In this document: positions 24,140-33,295 of the stretch, piece after piece
Position numbering within the stretch: the stretch's first letter is position 1
How the letters are laid out: every line of letters starts with the position of its first letter
NCBI RefSeq assembly: GCF_031846525.1
Contig: NZ_JAVRHM010000011.1
Coordinates: forward strand, 1-64,000
Direction: 5' to 3'
Length of the DNA: 64,000 nucleotides
Source of the DNA: Autumnicola patrickiae
Lineage (GTDB): Bacteria > Bacteroidota > Bacteroidia > Flavobacteriales > Flavobacteriaceae
Notes under the pieces: generated by a model
What the model was told of the DNA's origin: nothing
The model's database searches: none
Seen by the model: only the letters and a program-made list of their open reading frames with translations
Program-made: the position numbers and the translations under genes

Positions 24140-26992
24140 ATGCCAAAGAACAAAAATCTCAAATGTATTTTGATTATAGGCTCAGGGCCTATCGTAATAG
24201 GCCAGGCCTGTGAATTCGATTATGCCGGAACACAATCTCTACGTTCCTTACGTGATGAAGGGATAGAAACAGTCCTTATAAATTCCAATCCGGCAACCAT
24301 TATGACCGATCCTTCTGTGGCCGATCATGTTTATCTAAAACCTTTAACTACAAAATCTATTATTGAGATACTTAAAAAACATCCCAATATAGATGCAGTT
24401 TTGCCTACAATGGGAGGACAAACTGCGCTGAACCTTTGTATTGAGGCAGATGAGAAGGGGATCTGGGAAGATTTTGGTATCAAGCTTATAGGTGTGGATA
24501 TAGACGCCATAAATATTACCGAAGATCGGGAGAAGTTCAAGCAGTTGATGGGAAGGATAGGAATACCTGTAGCTCCTGCTAAAACGGTGACATCTTTTCT
24601 GCAAGGGAAAGAAGTAGCTCAGGAATTCGGTTTTCCTCTGGTGATAAGGGCATCTTTTACCCTTGGAGGTAGTGGGGCATCTTTTGTTCACAGAGCCGAA
24701 GATTTTGATGAAATGCTTACTTATGGTCTTGAGGCTTCTCCAATTCACGAAGTGTTAATTGATAAAGCTTTATTGGGATGGAAAGAATATGAACTGGAAT
24801 TACTAAGGGATAAGAACGACAATGTTGTTATTATCTGTGCAATAGAAAATATGGATCCTATGGGGATCCATACCGGAGATTCTGTTACTGTGGCACCGGC
24901 TATGACTTTAAGTGATGTCGCTTACCAGCGCATGCGTGATATGGCTATCCATATGATGCGCAGCATTGGTGACTTTGCCGGGGGTTGTAACGTACAATTT
25001 GCAGTAAGCCCTGATGAAAAAGAGGATATTGTTGCGATAGAAATTAATCCACGGGTTTCCAGATCTTCTGCGCTTGCGTCTAAGGCTACAGGATATCCAA
25101 TAGCCAAAATTGCTACAAAACTGGCAATTGGATATAATCTAAACGAACTCGAAAACCAGATTACAAAATCTACTTCAGCGTTATTTGAACCTTCAGTAGA
25201 TTATGTGATTGTTAAAATACCGCGATGGAATTTTGACAAATTTGAAGGCAGTGACCGCACCCTTGGACTTCAGATGAAATCTGTAGGGGAAGTTATGGCA
25301 ATTGGCCGTTCCTTCCAGGAAGCACTGCACAAAGCTACCCAATCGCTGGAAATTAAGAGAAACGGACTCGGTGCCGATGGAAAAAGCCACACCAAATACG
25401 ACGAAATTATAGACAAACTCACCCACCCAAGTTGGGATCGTGTGTTTGTGATTTACGATGCTGTTCAGGCGGGAATTCCGCTTAGCAGGATCCATGAGAT
25501 CACCAAGATCGATATGTGGTTCCTTAAGCAATATGAAGAATTGTATGCGCTGGAAGTAGAGATTTCGAAATACACCCTCGATACGCTGCCAAGGGATCTT
25601 ATCCTCGATGCCAAGCAAAAAGGTTTTGCCGACAGACAGATCGCTTATATGCTGAAGTGTCTTGAAAGTGAAGTTCACAGCAAACGTGAAGAGCTGGGGA
25701 TTAACCGCGTTTATAAGCTGGTTGATACCTGTGCGGCCGAATTTGAGGCTGCAACTCCTTACTACTATTCAACTTTTGAAGCCGATATCGAAACTCCTGA
25801 TGGTAAAAGATATGTTGCTAACGACAGTATTTCTTCAGATAAAAAGAAAATTGTGGTTCTGGGCTCCGGTCCAAACAGGATTGGCCAGGGGATAGAATTT
25901 GATTACAGCTGTGTACACGGGGTACTTGCCGCGGCAGAGTGCGGGTACGAAACGATCATGATCAACTGTAATCCTGAAACGGTTTCTACAGACTTTGATA
26001 TCGCAGATAAGCTTTATTTTGAACCGGTATTCTGGGAACATATTTACGACATCATCCGCCACGAAAAACCGGAAGGTGTAATCGTTCAGCTTGGTGGACA
26101 AACCGCCCTTAAACTTGCCGAAAAGCTCGATCGCTACGGTATCAAGATCATGGGAACCAGCTTTAAAGCGCTGGATCTTGCAGAGGACAGGGGAAGTTTT
26201 TCCAGGTTATTACAGCAAAACGACATTCCTTATCCGGACTTTGGAACTGCCGAAAATGCAGATGAAGCTCTCGCCCTTGCAGACGAGCTGGATTTTCCAA
26301 TTTTGGTGCGACCTTCTTATGTACTCGGTGGCCAGGGGATGAAAATCGTGATCAACAAGCAGGAGCTGGAAGAGGTCGTGGTAGATTTACTTCAGAAAAT
26401 TCCGAATAATAAACTACTTCTGGATCATTATCTGGATGGGGCTATTGAGGCCGAAGCAGACGCGATTTGCGATGGTGAGGACGTCTACATTATCGGAATA
26501 ATGGAGCATATAGAACCTTGCGGAATTCATTCCGGGGATTCTAACGCCCTGCTTCCTCCGTTCAATCTTGGGGATCTTGTAATGCAGCAAATTAAAGATC
26601 ATACCAAAAAAATTGCACTTGCGCTTAATACCGTCGGGCTTATAAACATTCAGTTTGCCATTAAAGACGATCAGGTATTCATTATTGAAGCCAACCCAAG
26701 AGCGTCCAGAACAGTGCCGTTTATCGCCAAGTCTTACGGGGAGCCGTATGTGAACTACGCAACAAAAGTAATGTTGGGAGCCAAAAAGGTGAAAGATTTC
26801 AACTTTAACCCTAAGCTCGAAGGTTACGCCATTAAGCAGCCGGTTTTCTCCTTCAATAAATTTCATAAGGTTAACAAGCAACTTGGTCCGGAAATGAAAA
26901 GCACCGGCGAAAGTATCTTGTTTATCGACAGTTTAAAGGACGATGCTTTTTACGAACTGTACTCCAGACGTAAAATGTATTTGACCAAATAA
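24140..26992 (+). CDS. carB: Carbamoyl-phosphate synthase large subunit, lacking the C-terminal MGS domain
   Basis: This subunit makes carbamoyl phosphate from bicarbonate, ammonia and two ATP for pyrimidines and arginine. The 950-residue protein has the duplicated synthetase halves, each with an ATP-grasp domain. The first half starts ILIIGSGPIVIGQACEFDYAGTQ (about 10) and the second VVLGSGPNRIGQGIEFDYSC (about 570). Metal-binding EINPRVSRSSALASKATGYPIAK and EANPRASRTVPFIAKSYGEP are both present. The protein ends shortly after PEMKSTGESILF, where the enterobacterial enzyme continues into about 130 residues of allosteric MGS domain. The partner carA is not in the window. The end is followed directly by a terminator. 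Confidence 0.97.
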   Translation: MPKNKNLKCILIIGSGPIVIGQACEFDYAGTQSLRSLRDEGIETVLINSNPATIMTDPSVADHVYLKPLTTKSIIEILKKHPNIDAVLPTMGGQTALNLCIEADEKGIWEDFGIKLIGVDIDAINITEDREKFKQLMGRIGIPVAPAKTVTSFLQGKEVAQEFGFPLVIRASFTLGGSGASFVHRAEDFDEMLTYGLEASPIHEVLIDKALLGWKEYELELLRDKNDNVVIICAIENMDPMGIHTGDSVTVAPAMTLSDVAYQRMRDMAIHMMRSIGDFAGGCNVQFAVSPDEKEDIVAIEINPRVSRSSALASKATGYPIAKIATKLAIGYNLNELENQITKSTSALFEPSVDYVIVKIPRWNFDKFEGSDRTLGLQMKSVGEVMAIGRSFQEALHKATQSLEIKRNGLGADGKSHTKYDEIIDKLTHPSWDRVFVIYDAVQAGIPLSRIHEITKIDMWFLKQYEELYALEVEISKYTLDTLPRDLILDAKQKGFADRQIAYMLKCLESEVHSKREELGINRVYKLVDTCAAEFEAATPYYYSTFEADIETPDGKRYVANDSISSDKKKIVVLGSGPNRIGQGIEFDYSCVHGVLAAAECGYETIMINCNPETVSTDFDIADKLYFEPVFWEHIYDIIRHEKPEGVIVQLGGQTALKLAEKLDRYGIKIMGTSFKALDLAEDRGSFSRLLQQNDIPYPDFGTAENADEALALADELDFPILVRPSYVLGGQGMKIVINKQELEEVVVDLLQKIPNNKLLLDHYLDGAIEAEADAICDGEDVYIIGIMEHIEPCGIHSGDSNALLPPFNLGDLVMQQIKDHTKKIALALNTVGLINIQFAIKDDQVFIIEANPRASRTVPFIAKSYGEPYVNYATKVMLGAKKVKDFNFNPKLEGYAIKQPVFSFNKFHKVNKQLGPEMKSTGESILFIDSLKDDAFYELYSRRKMYLTK

Positions 26993-27012
26993 ATTTAATA
27001 TAAAGTATTTAA

Positions 27013-27045
27013 AAGGCTGTCTCTATTTTTAGGCAGCCTTTTTTT
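27013..27045 (+). terminator. carB terminator
   Basis: AAGGCTG ... CAGCCTT stem followed by a T-run, 20 bases after the carB stop. The stem is the same as that of the rpmE2 terminator. Confidence 0.75.
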
Positions 27046-27047
27046 AT

Positions 27048-27144
27048 GGGCGTTACCCTCCTAAAGTCGGGTCGGGCTTTCCGCTATTACGCTTCACCAC
27101 GCTCCCGCGTGGTTGCAGGGTAACCGCTGCAATCCCTAACGCAA
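27048..27144. repeat. Nested-hairpin intergenic repeat
   Basis: The outer arms GTTACCCT (27052-27059) and AGGGTAAC (27117-27124) enclose a second stem ACCACGC-TCCC-GCGTGGT (27096-27113) and the phrase GTCGGGTCGGGCTTTCCGC. From memory this phrase recurs between genes in many Bacteroidota genomes. Only one copy is in this window. Confidence 0.6.
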
Positions 27145-27203
27145 ACCAGCTTTTCAAGTAAAATGCTGATGAAGAAAACCGCTAAAATGTTTACATTTAA
27201 ACC

Positions 27204-27602
27204 ATGAAAGAACTGGTCTTAATTATCGGCGGAATTTACGGTACGCTTGCTGTCGTTTTTGGTGCTTTTGGAGCACACGCTTTAAAGAAAAAACTGAACA
27301 ACGATCAGCTAAAAAGCTTTGAAACCGGAGTAAAATATCAAATGTACCACGCTTTAATTTTAGTTCTTTCTGGTGTGATTTTTCCTTTTCTCAGCCTTTC
27401 ACAACAAATAATGGCCTGGTGCTTCATCATCGGAATTCTGCTTTTCTCCTTCAGCATCTACGGACTAATCCTTAGCGATGCTGCAGACCAAAAACTTAAG
27501 TTTTTAGGCCCCATAACTCCCCTCGGCGGACTATTACTCATCATAGGTTGGATTCTGTTCACCATCAACAGTGCAGACATAGCTTTATACCTGAATAATT
27601 AG
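27204..27602 (+). CDS. DUF423 membrane protein (YgdD family)
   Basis: 132 residues with four membrane segments: LVLIIGGIYGTLAVVFGAFGAHAL, MYHALILVLSGVIFPFLSL, MAWCFIIGILLFSFSIYGLIL and ITPLGGLLLIIGWILFTI. It carries the family landmarks FGAFGAHALK, F.TGVKYQMYHAL and GPITPLGG. The function of the family is unknown. It has the usual length and is transcribed alone. Confidence 0.88.
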   Translation: MKELVLIIGGIYGTLAVVFGAFGAHALKKKLNNDQLKSFETGVKYQMYHALILVLSGVIFPFLSLSQQIMAWCFIIGILLFSFSIYGLILSDAADQKLKFLGPITPLGGLLLIIGWILFTINSADIALYLNN

Positions 27603-27627
27603 TTTTTGTAATGAATAGTGAAGAGTA

Positions 27628-27870
27628 AAGACCTCGGACTTCTAACTTCGTCGCTCAAATAGGTCGATAATTGCCATTTTCAGCACTGTCTTCAAGAGAA
27701 AAGAGAAAAGAGTTAAGATTTTCGTACCTCGTAATTCTAATTTCGTGACCTCAAAAGTCGATAATTGCCATTTTCAGCACTGCCTTAAAGAGAAAAGAGA
27801 AGAGAGAAAAGCCTTTTTTACCTCCGTACCTCGTACTTCTAACTTCAATGAAGACCTTGCAGGATATGAC
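27628..27870. repeat. Tandem approx. 95 bp repeat with two motif copies
   Basis: The phrase ACCTCG(T/G)A(C/A)TTCTAA(C/T)TTCG occurs at about 27629, 27727 and 27825. Between them lie minus-orientation motif copies at 27661-27681 and 27755-27775, each followed by CAGCACTG and AGAGAAAAGAGAA. A half palindrome GAAGACCTTGCAGGATA sits at 27850-27866. No gene lies between the convergent neighbours. Confidence 0.65.
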
Positions 27871-27973
27871 ATATTCCTGCAATAGAAATAACATATCCGG
27901 GCTTAAGGAATAACCAGAAATATATAGAACTCTTTGTTTTATTAAGAACCCTATCCAAAATTCTATCAACAGA

Positions 27974-28951
27974 CTACCGTCTACGAACTATTTCCCCTTC
28001 AGCGGCAAGTACTTTCTTCCGGTAACTTTCAGCGAAATAGGCAACTGCGAGTAACTGCAGGGAATGGTAAAGCATGATTGGTAAAAGCAAAAGTCCTGTA
28101 CTGGCAGCACTTCCGAAGATAACTTTCACCATTACAGAACCATGGACGAGAGATTTTTTTGTTCCGCAAAACTGGGCTGCAATTTTATCTTTCAGATCAA
28201 ACCCCAGCGCATTACAAACCAGGTTAAGCCCAAAATAGACGGCAAAGAAAAGCAGCACCACAATTACGAACAACTTTGCGAGATCCAGCGGACTAACAGT
28301 GTTGAAAATATTAGAGCTAAAGGAGTTGCTGAAACTGGAATAGATAATCAGGATAATGGTTGTTTTATCAATAAAACTTAGCGCTTTACCATGTTTCCGG
28401 GCGAAATCACCAATGAATTTTTGAAAAACCAGTCCTAAAATTAAAGGCAGAATTATTTGCAGGCAAAGCTTTACCAACACATCCATAAATTCAAAATTCG
28501 TAGCCTTCTGAAGAAAAATTCCCAGCCATAACGGTGTGGCAAAAATGCCAATTAATCCCGACAGGCTTGCGTTAAAGATCGCAGTAGGAAGATTTCCCTT
28601 GGCAATGGCAACCATGACTACAGATGAGGAAACGGTAGAGGGCAAGGTGGCAAAGAAGAAAAGTGCAATCCATATTTCTGAAGTTATTCCTTCTTCAAAA
28701 AGCGGAATAAACAGCAGCGCCAAAAGCGGAAAAATGATAAAAGTGGTGACCTGGATTACAATGTGGGATTTGTAGTTTAACAGCCCCATTTTAAATTCAG
28801 CCGGCGAAAGTTTGAGTCCGTAAAAGAAAAATATAAGTCCGATTCCAATATCTGTAATCGTCTTTAGCGGCAAAATTTCATTCCCTTGCGGAAAAAAATA
28901 AGCGACAATAATGGCCGCGAAAATGGCAGCTATAAACCCATTGAACTTCAA
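27974..28951 (-). CDS. Bile acid:sodium symporter-like (SBF family) transporter
   Basis: 325 residues with about ten membrane segments, beginning FNGFIAAIFAAIIVAYFFPQG. The segments include FFYGLKLSPAEFK and LPSTVSSSVVMVAIAKGNLPTAIFNASLSGLIG, the crossover region typical of SBF proteins. The sequence resembles the SBF-like/YfeH branch, where substrates are mostly unknown. It lies 2 bases after the thioesterase gene, so the two are co-transcribed. Confidence 0.85.
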   Translation of the reverse strand: MKFNGFIAAIFAAIIVAYFFPQGNEILPLKTITDIGIGLIFFFYGLKLSPAEFKMGLLNYKSHIVIQVTTFIIFPLLALLFIPLFEEGITSEIWIALFFFATLPSTVSSSVVMVAIAKGNLPTAIFNASLSGLIGIFATPLWLGIFLQKATNFEFMDVLVKLCLQIILPLILGLVFQKFIGDFARKHGKALSFIDKTTIILIIYSSFSNSFSSNIFNTVSPLDLAKLFVIVVLLFFAVYFGLNLVCNALGFDLKDKIAAQFCGTKKSLVHGSVMVKVIFGSAASTGLLLLPIMLYHSLQLLAVAYFAESYRKKVLAAEGEIVRRR

Positions 28952-28952
28952 A

Positions 28953-29492
28953 TTACCTTTCGATTTTTACATTGTCCAGCTCCTGTATATGCAGGTATTC
29001 TTCAGAAATAAAATCGGTGTCATGAAATTCCTGTTTCCGGTTTTTCTTCATGGCAATCCGTTTAAGACTTTTGGCAAACCGCCGTATATCATTATCGGAT
29101 TTAAGGATTAATCCGGGAACGGATAAAGATTTTCCATTGCTGTCTTTTGCGACCATCGTAAAAGTTGAGGAATTACAGTGTTTAACTTCGCCGGTCTGGA
29201 TATTTTCGGCTTCCACACGAATTCCAATTACCATAGAACTTCTTCCCACATAATTTACCGAAGCTTTCATCGTAACAAGTTCCCCGATTTCGATTGGTCT
29301 TAGAAAATCCACAGTGTCTACACTGGCAGTCACGCAGTAAGCCCTGGAATGTTTGGAGGCGCAGGCGAAGGCAATCTGGTCCAGTAGGGAAAGCACGTAC
29401 CCACCATGGATTTTACCGTTAAAGTTGGAATGGGAGGGAAGCATAAGTTCTGTCATAATTACTTCCGACTCTTTAATTTCTTTAAATTTCAT
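28953..29492 (-). CDS. Acyl-CoA thioesterase, hotdog fold
   Basis: 179 residues. The hotdog core shows NFNGKIHGGYVLSLLDQIAFACASKHS, with the conserved GG and Asp of the YciA/BACH branch, then VTASVDTVDFLRPIEIGELVTMKASVNYVGRSSM. It should hydrolyse acyl-CoA to free acid and CoA in the cytoplasm. Residues from about 125 onward are a charged C-terminal extension. It lies 2 bases after a small membrane protein gene and 2 bases before the SBF transporter gene. Confidence 0.88.
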   Translation of the reverse strand: MKFKEIKESEVIMTELMLPSHSNFNGKIHGGYVLSLLDQIAFACASKHSRAYCVTASVDTVDFLRPIEIGELVTMKASVNYVGRSSMVIGIRVEAENIQTGEVKHCNSSTFTMVAKDSNGKSLSVPGLILKSDNDIRRFAKSLKRIAMKKNRKQEFHDTDFISEEYLHIQELDNVKIER

Positions 29493-29494
29493 AT

Positions 29495-29863
29495 TTATCG
29501 ATCTCTAAAATGTGGAGAATCTGCTTCTCTCACTTCAGTTATATAATATTTTGTATCTCCCCAAAAGAAGAATGTGGTGTAGCGTTCTATATAGGTAACC
29601 TTTACGTAATTCCCTTCGTTTTCCTGCAATTGCTCGATAACTTCGGGATCATTATCCAATACCGAAAACTGGAAAATCTGGGCGCCGCTTATTCCCTGGC
29701 TTATTTCTCCTTCCCAGGTTTTTGAAATCACTCCTTTTTTACTGAATTTAATAAGTTCGCCACTCCGCGTTCCTTCGCTGTAAGGCACGAAATAGACGAA
29801 GGCAAAATATGCAATAAACAAAACCAGGATAGCTCCTAAAATGATAAAAAGTGTTTTTTTCAT
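29495..29863 (-). CDS. Small membrane-anchored protein of unknown function
   Basis: 122 residues with one N-terminal membrane segment (TLFIILGAILVLFIAYFAFVYFVPYSEG). A conserved outer domain follows with YSEGTRSGELIKFSKKGVISKTWEGEIS and VTYIERYTTFFFWGDTKYYITEV. I recognise it as a Bacteroidota family that databases often carry under an enzyme name without supporting motifs; no catalytic motif is visible. It begins right after the stop of the serine hydrolase gene upstream and ends 2 bases before the thioesterase gene. Confidence 0.7.
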   Translation of the reverse strand: MKKTLFIILGAILVLFIAYFAFVYFVPYSEGTRSGELIKFSKKGVISKTWEGEISQGISGAQIFQFSVLDNDPEVIEQLQENEGNYVKVTYIERYTTFFFWGDTKYYITEVREADSPHFRDR

Positions 29864-31009
29864 TTACATTGATTTATAAACAATATTTATAAAAGCTTCA
29901 ACTTTTGAAGGTTCCAGCCACCTGGTGACAATTACTATATTATTTTTTTGGTCTACAATTATAAAATTTCCACCAAAGCCTGCAGCGTAGAAAATATTTT
30001 TATCAATTCCTTTCCAGTGTCGAGGTCCTTCTTTGTTGAGCCACCACATATAACCATAATTAGGATTTGGATCTGAGGGTTGGATAGCTTCTTCAATAAG
30101 TTTTTCTGAAATAAGCTGCTTTCCGTTCCAGTTTCCGTTATATAGGAATAGCAGGCCAAAACGAGCCATATCTTTGGTGTTTATAAATATTCCGCCACCG
30201 GAATGCCCGCCACCGCTAACCGACTGCATTTTAAGTCCGTCGATCGTGGTCCATGAATTTTCATAGCCGTACCAGCGCCATTTCGTTGAAGCGCCTATAG
30301 GATCCATGATTTTTTTCTTTAAAACCTTTGGAAGCGGACTTCTAAAAACATTCAGGAGTGAGTATGCGAGTACGTTTACCCGAACATCATTATACTTAAA
30401 ATAGGTTCCCGGCTCGTTCAAATCCCGTCCTCTCCATTCATCTAAAGTTAGATCTGAAGGTGGCCTGTCTGCCCAGTCATAAGATCCCCATAATTCGCCG
30501 CTCCAGTCAGAGTTTTGTTCAAGCAGGTGTTTCCAGGTGATTTTGCTGTTGTGATCACCTTCGAAAGTCTTATCCCAAATGTAATAATCAACCTGATCAT
30601 TAAAGTCGGTTATTAGATTCTCCTGTAGGGCAAGCAGGGCAGTGGTGGAAAGAAAACTTTTGGTGACACTAAAAGTCATGTCCACTCTTTCTGTATCACC
30701 CCATTCTGCAACGATATACCCATCTTTTAAAATAATTCCAGCCGGCCCGCCACGACGCTTTACAGGTCCTAAAATTTCGTGATAAGGCTCATGCTGAAAG
30801 CCTTTTAATATTGCCAGCCGTAAATCTTTTGATTCTGAATATTCATTGGCTTTGGCAAAAGCAATGGCCTCAGAAAAATCCAGGTTATATACTGAAGCCG
30901 CTTTCTTTTCCCATTTTCCCCTTTCTGGAAAGTATAGCTCCTGTGCGGCAAGAGAGCCGCTTAAAAAAAGAAAGAGAAACGAGCAGAATAGAAATTTGCA
31001 GTTTTTCAT
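29864..31009 (-). CDS. Secreted serine hydrolase, class C beta-lactamase-like
   Basis: 381 residues with a signal peptide ending SGSLAAQ. The nucleophile motif SxxK is in FSVTKSFLS (about 118-126), and a YxN-type motif is in FKYNDVRVN (about 205). GGGHSGGGIFINTKDMARFGLL and WWLNKEGP are typical of the esterase/penicillin-binding-like branch. It probably hydrolyses an ester or peptide bond in the periplasm and is unlikely to be a true beta-lactamase. Its start overlaps the end of the rmuC gene by one base. Confidence 0.85.
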   Translation of the reverse strand: MKNCKFLFCSFLFLFLSGSLAAQELYFPERGKWEKKAASVYNLDFSEAIAFAKANEYSESKDLRLAILKGFQHEPYHEILGPVKRRGGPAGIILKDGYIVAEWGDTERVDMTFSVTKSFLSTTALLALQENLITDFNDQVDYYIWDKTFEGDHNSKITWKHLLEQNSDWSGELWGSYDWADRPPSDLTLDEWRGRDLNEPGTYFKYNDVRVNVLAYSLLNVFRSPLPKVLKKKIMDPIGASTKWRWYGYENSWTTIDGLKMQSVSGGGHSGGGIFINTKDMARFGLLFLYNGNWNGKQLISEKLIEEAIQPSDPNPNYGYMWWLNKEGPRHWKGIDKNIFYAAGFGGNFIIVDQKNNIVIVTRWLEPSKVEAFINIVYKSM

Positions 31010-32451
31010 TAGTTCAAGGCAGTTTTATCATTCGGTTTTTCCTCCGGCTCAATACTCGCTTTGTTCAGCCATTTTGAAGATATCTTTTGTTTTGGGGAAA
31101 TACCAAGACTTTCTAGCTTATCAATATCTTTTATTAGGTTTTGCTGGCCTGTAAGTTTTTTCATAGCTGTATCGTAAGCAGAGGAGGTAGATTTTATCCG
31201 GTTTCCAACCACTTCAAGTTCGTCAATAAGGATTTTAAATTTATGGTACAAAGAAGCTGCATGATTGGCAATTTCTACTGCGTTTTGCTGCTGCTTTTCA
31301 TTGCTCCAGATGGTGTCTATTGTTCTTAAGGTAGAAAGTAGCGTGGTAGGACTTACCAGAAGAATATTTTTTTGAAATGCGGTGTAAAAGAAACTGTTAT
31401 CACACTCCTGCGCAAGATATAATGCAGGTTCTACAGGCACAAACATCAGAACAAAATCCGGCGAATCGCTCCCGTGTAAATCTTCGTATTTTTTTGAACT
31501 TAACTGTAAGATATGATTCTGCAGAGACTTTAGATGATCTTTTAAGTGCCGAGCTCTGAAAATTTCGTTTTCCTCGTTTACATATTTTTCATAGGCTGAT
31601 AAAGACACTTTTGAGTCAATGACCATTCTTTTGTCGTTAGGCAAATGGATCACAACATCGGGCAGCACTTTATTGCCATCTTCATCTTCATAAGCTTTCT
31701 GAATAAAATATTCCCGATCCTTTTGAAGTCCGGATTTCTCAAGTACACGTTCAAGGATCAATTCGCCCCAGTTTCCCTGAGTTTTACTTTCGCCTTTTAA
31801 AGCCTTCGTGAGATTGTTGGCTTCTTCGCTTATCTTCAGGTTTTGCTCGTTTAGATCCTTAAGCTGTTTGCCAAGTTCGGCGTGTCTGGAAATAAAATCG
31901 GTGTTGTTTTGGTTAACTTTCTCTTCAAAAGTTTTAATTTTTTCCTGAAGCGGGTTTAATATATTCTGAATATTTTCCTTGTTGAGGCTGGTAAATTTTT
32001 CAGATTTCTGATCCAGGATTTTATTGGCAAGATTCTCAAATTCCTTCTGAAATTTCTCCTGAAGCTTTTCAACTTCTGCTTTTTGTTCAGAATTTTTTTG
32101 CTGAAGGTTCTCAAACTCTGAATTTCGGCGGGTAAGTTCTGTGTTCAGGAAATCTTTTTCCCTGCGTATTTCTTCCCGCTCATTTTCAAGCTTTTCGATT
32201 TGCTTTAGGTTTAAAGCCTTGACTTCAGAAAGCTCATCTTTGGAATTATATATATTATCCTGAATTTGTTTTTGAAACTCTTCCACCTTCAGCGAAAGTT
32301 GATTTATTTTTTCCTGAAGCAATGTTTTTTCGGTTCTGCTTTTTAAGCGCGCAATAAGGTTTCCGAAGAAAATCCCCAGCACGAGGGTGACAATAAAAAT
32401 TAGAGAAAAAAGAAGATATTCATTCATCCAGGGAAAGCTATTTCTTTTCAA
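31009..32451 (-). CDS. rmuC: DNA recombination protein RmuC homologue
   Basis: 480 residues. An N-terminal membrane anchor (YLLFSLIFIVTLVLGIFFGNLIARL, about 13-37) is followed by a long coiled coil (about 40-200), with KINQLSLKVEEFQKQIQDN as an example. A RmuC nuclease-like domain follows (about 220-440), with GNWGELILERVLEKSGL, VLPDVVIHLPNDKRMVIDSKVSLSAYE and FVPVEPALYLA. Family members limit inversion and recombination of repeats. It heads a minus-strand run of five tightly packed genes. Confidence 0.92.
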   Translation of the reverse strand: MKRNSFPWMNEYLLFSLIFIVTLVLGIFFGNLIARLKSRTEKTLLQEKINQLSLKVEEFQKQIQDNIYNSKDELSEVKALNLKQIEKLENEREEIRREKDFLNTELTRRNSEFENLQQKNSEQKAEVEKLQEKFQKEFENLANKILDQKSEKFTSLNKENIQNILNPLQEKIKTFEEKVNQNNTDFISRHAELGKQLKDLNEQNLKISEEANNLTKALKGESKTQGNWGELILERVLEKSGLQKDREYFIQKAYEDEDGNKVLPDVVIHLPNDKRMVIDSKVSLSAYEKYVNEENEIFRARHLKDHLKSLQNHILQLSSKKYEDLHGSDSPDFVLMFVPVEPALYLAQECDNSFFYTAFQKNILLVSPTTLLSTLRTIDTIWSNEKQQQNAVEIANHAASLYHKFKILIDELEVVGNRIKSTSSAYDTAMKKLTGQQNLIKDIDKLESLGISPKQKISSKWLNKASIEPEEKPNDKTALN

Positions 32452-32500
32452 AGATAATTAAATGTCTTTATCCAGTTAAATATAGACTGTCTAATTCAGC

Positions 32501-33295
32501 TTAGGTTTTGACTTTAAAAGAAGAAGTTTCCTTATCAAACAAAATAACATCTGAAGGGAAAATTTCTGAAAAAGCACCTGATTTTAATAATTCCCCCGGA
32601 GTTCCCATTTGAATGTTATCCTGCTGCATCAATATAATTTTATCGCAGAGTTGAATTGCCAGGTTGATCTCATGAGAAGCAAAAACAATAGCTTTTCTCG
32701 TTTTTCTGGTAAGATCCTTTAATAATTTTAAAACGTAAGCTTTGTGGTAAAGATCTAGGTGGGTGGTAGGTTCATCCAGAATAACGAGCGGAGTATCTTG
32801 TGCGATGGCCCGGGCAATAAGTACTTTTTGCATTTGCCCGTCACTAAGCTCATAACATTTTTTTTCCTGTATAGAGTCAATATTCACCACTTGAAGCGCC
32901 TTTATAATTTGTCGGAGATCATTTTTGCCTAAACGTCCAATCCAGTTGGTGTATGGTTGTCTTCCCAAAGCTACAAGCTCAAAAACGCTAAGATTTTTAG
33001 AAACCGGCTGCTCGGTAAAAACCAGGCTTATTAGTGCCGCCAAAGCGAGGGCTTCAATTTTACCAATTTCGGTATTTTTTACCAGCACCTTTCCCGAAAG
33101 TGGCTCCTGAATACCAGTCAGGGTGCGCAGGAAAGTCGATTTTCCTACCCCGTTCACTCCAATAACAGCAACCAGTTCCCCTTCATTTACTTCAATATTA
33201 ATATTTGAAGCAATCTGATTTTCGGTAGCTTTCTTTTTATAACCAATGCTTAAAGCTTCGGTTTTTAAAATGCTATGGGAGTTTTCTTCCTTCAA
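32501..33295 (-). CDS. ABC importer ATPase, BtuD/FecE type
   Basis: 264 residues: Walker A GVNGVGKST (about 47), Q-loop FTEQPVSKN, signature LSDGQMQKVLIARA (about 145), Walker B LVILDEPTTHLD and switch His in FASHEIN. It energises uptake of cobalamin or a siderophore. It overlaps the permease gene by 4 bases, so BtuC-D-like proteins are made together. The B12 riboswitch and BtuB/BtuG-like genes next door favour cobalamin as substrate. Confidence 0.9.
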   Translation of the reverse strand: MKEENSHSILKTEALSIGYKKKATENQIASNINIEVNEGELVAVIGVNGVGKSTFLRTLTGIQEPLSGKVLVKNTEIGKIEALALAALISLVFTEQPVSKNLSVFELVALGRQPYTNWIGRLGKNDLRQIIKALQVVNIDSIQEKKCYELSDGQMQKVLIARAIAQDTPLVILDEPTTHLDLYHKAYVLKLLKDLTRKTRKAIVFASHEINLAIQLCDKIILMQQDNIQMGTPGELLKSGAFSEIFPSDVILFDKETSSFKVKT

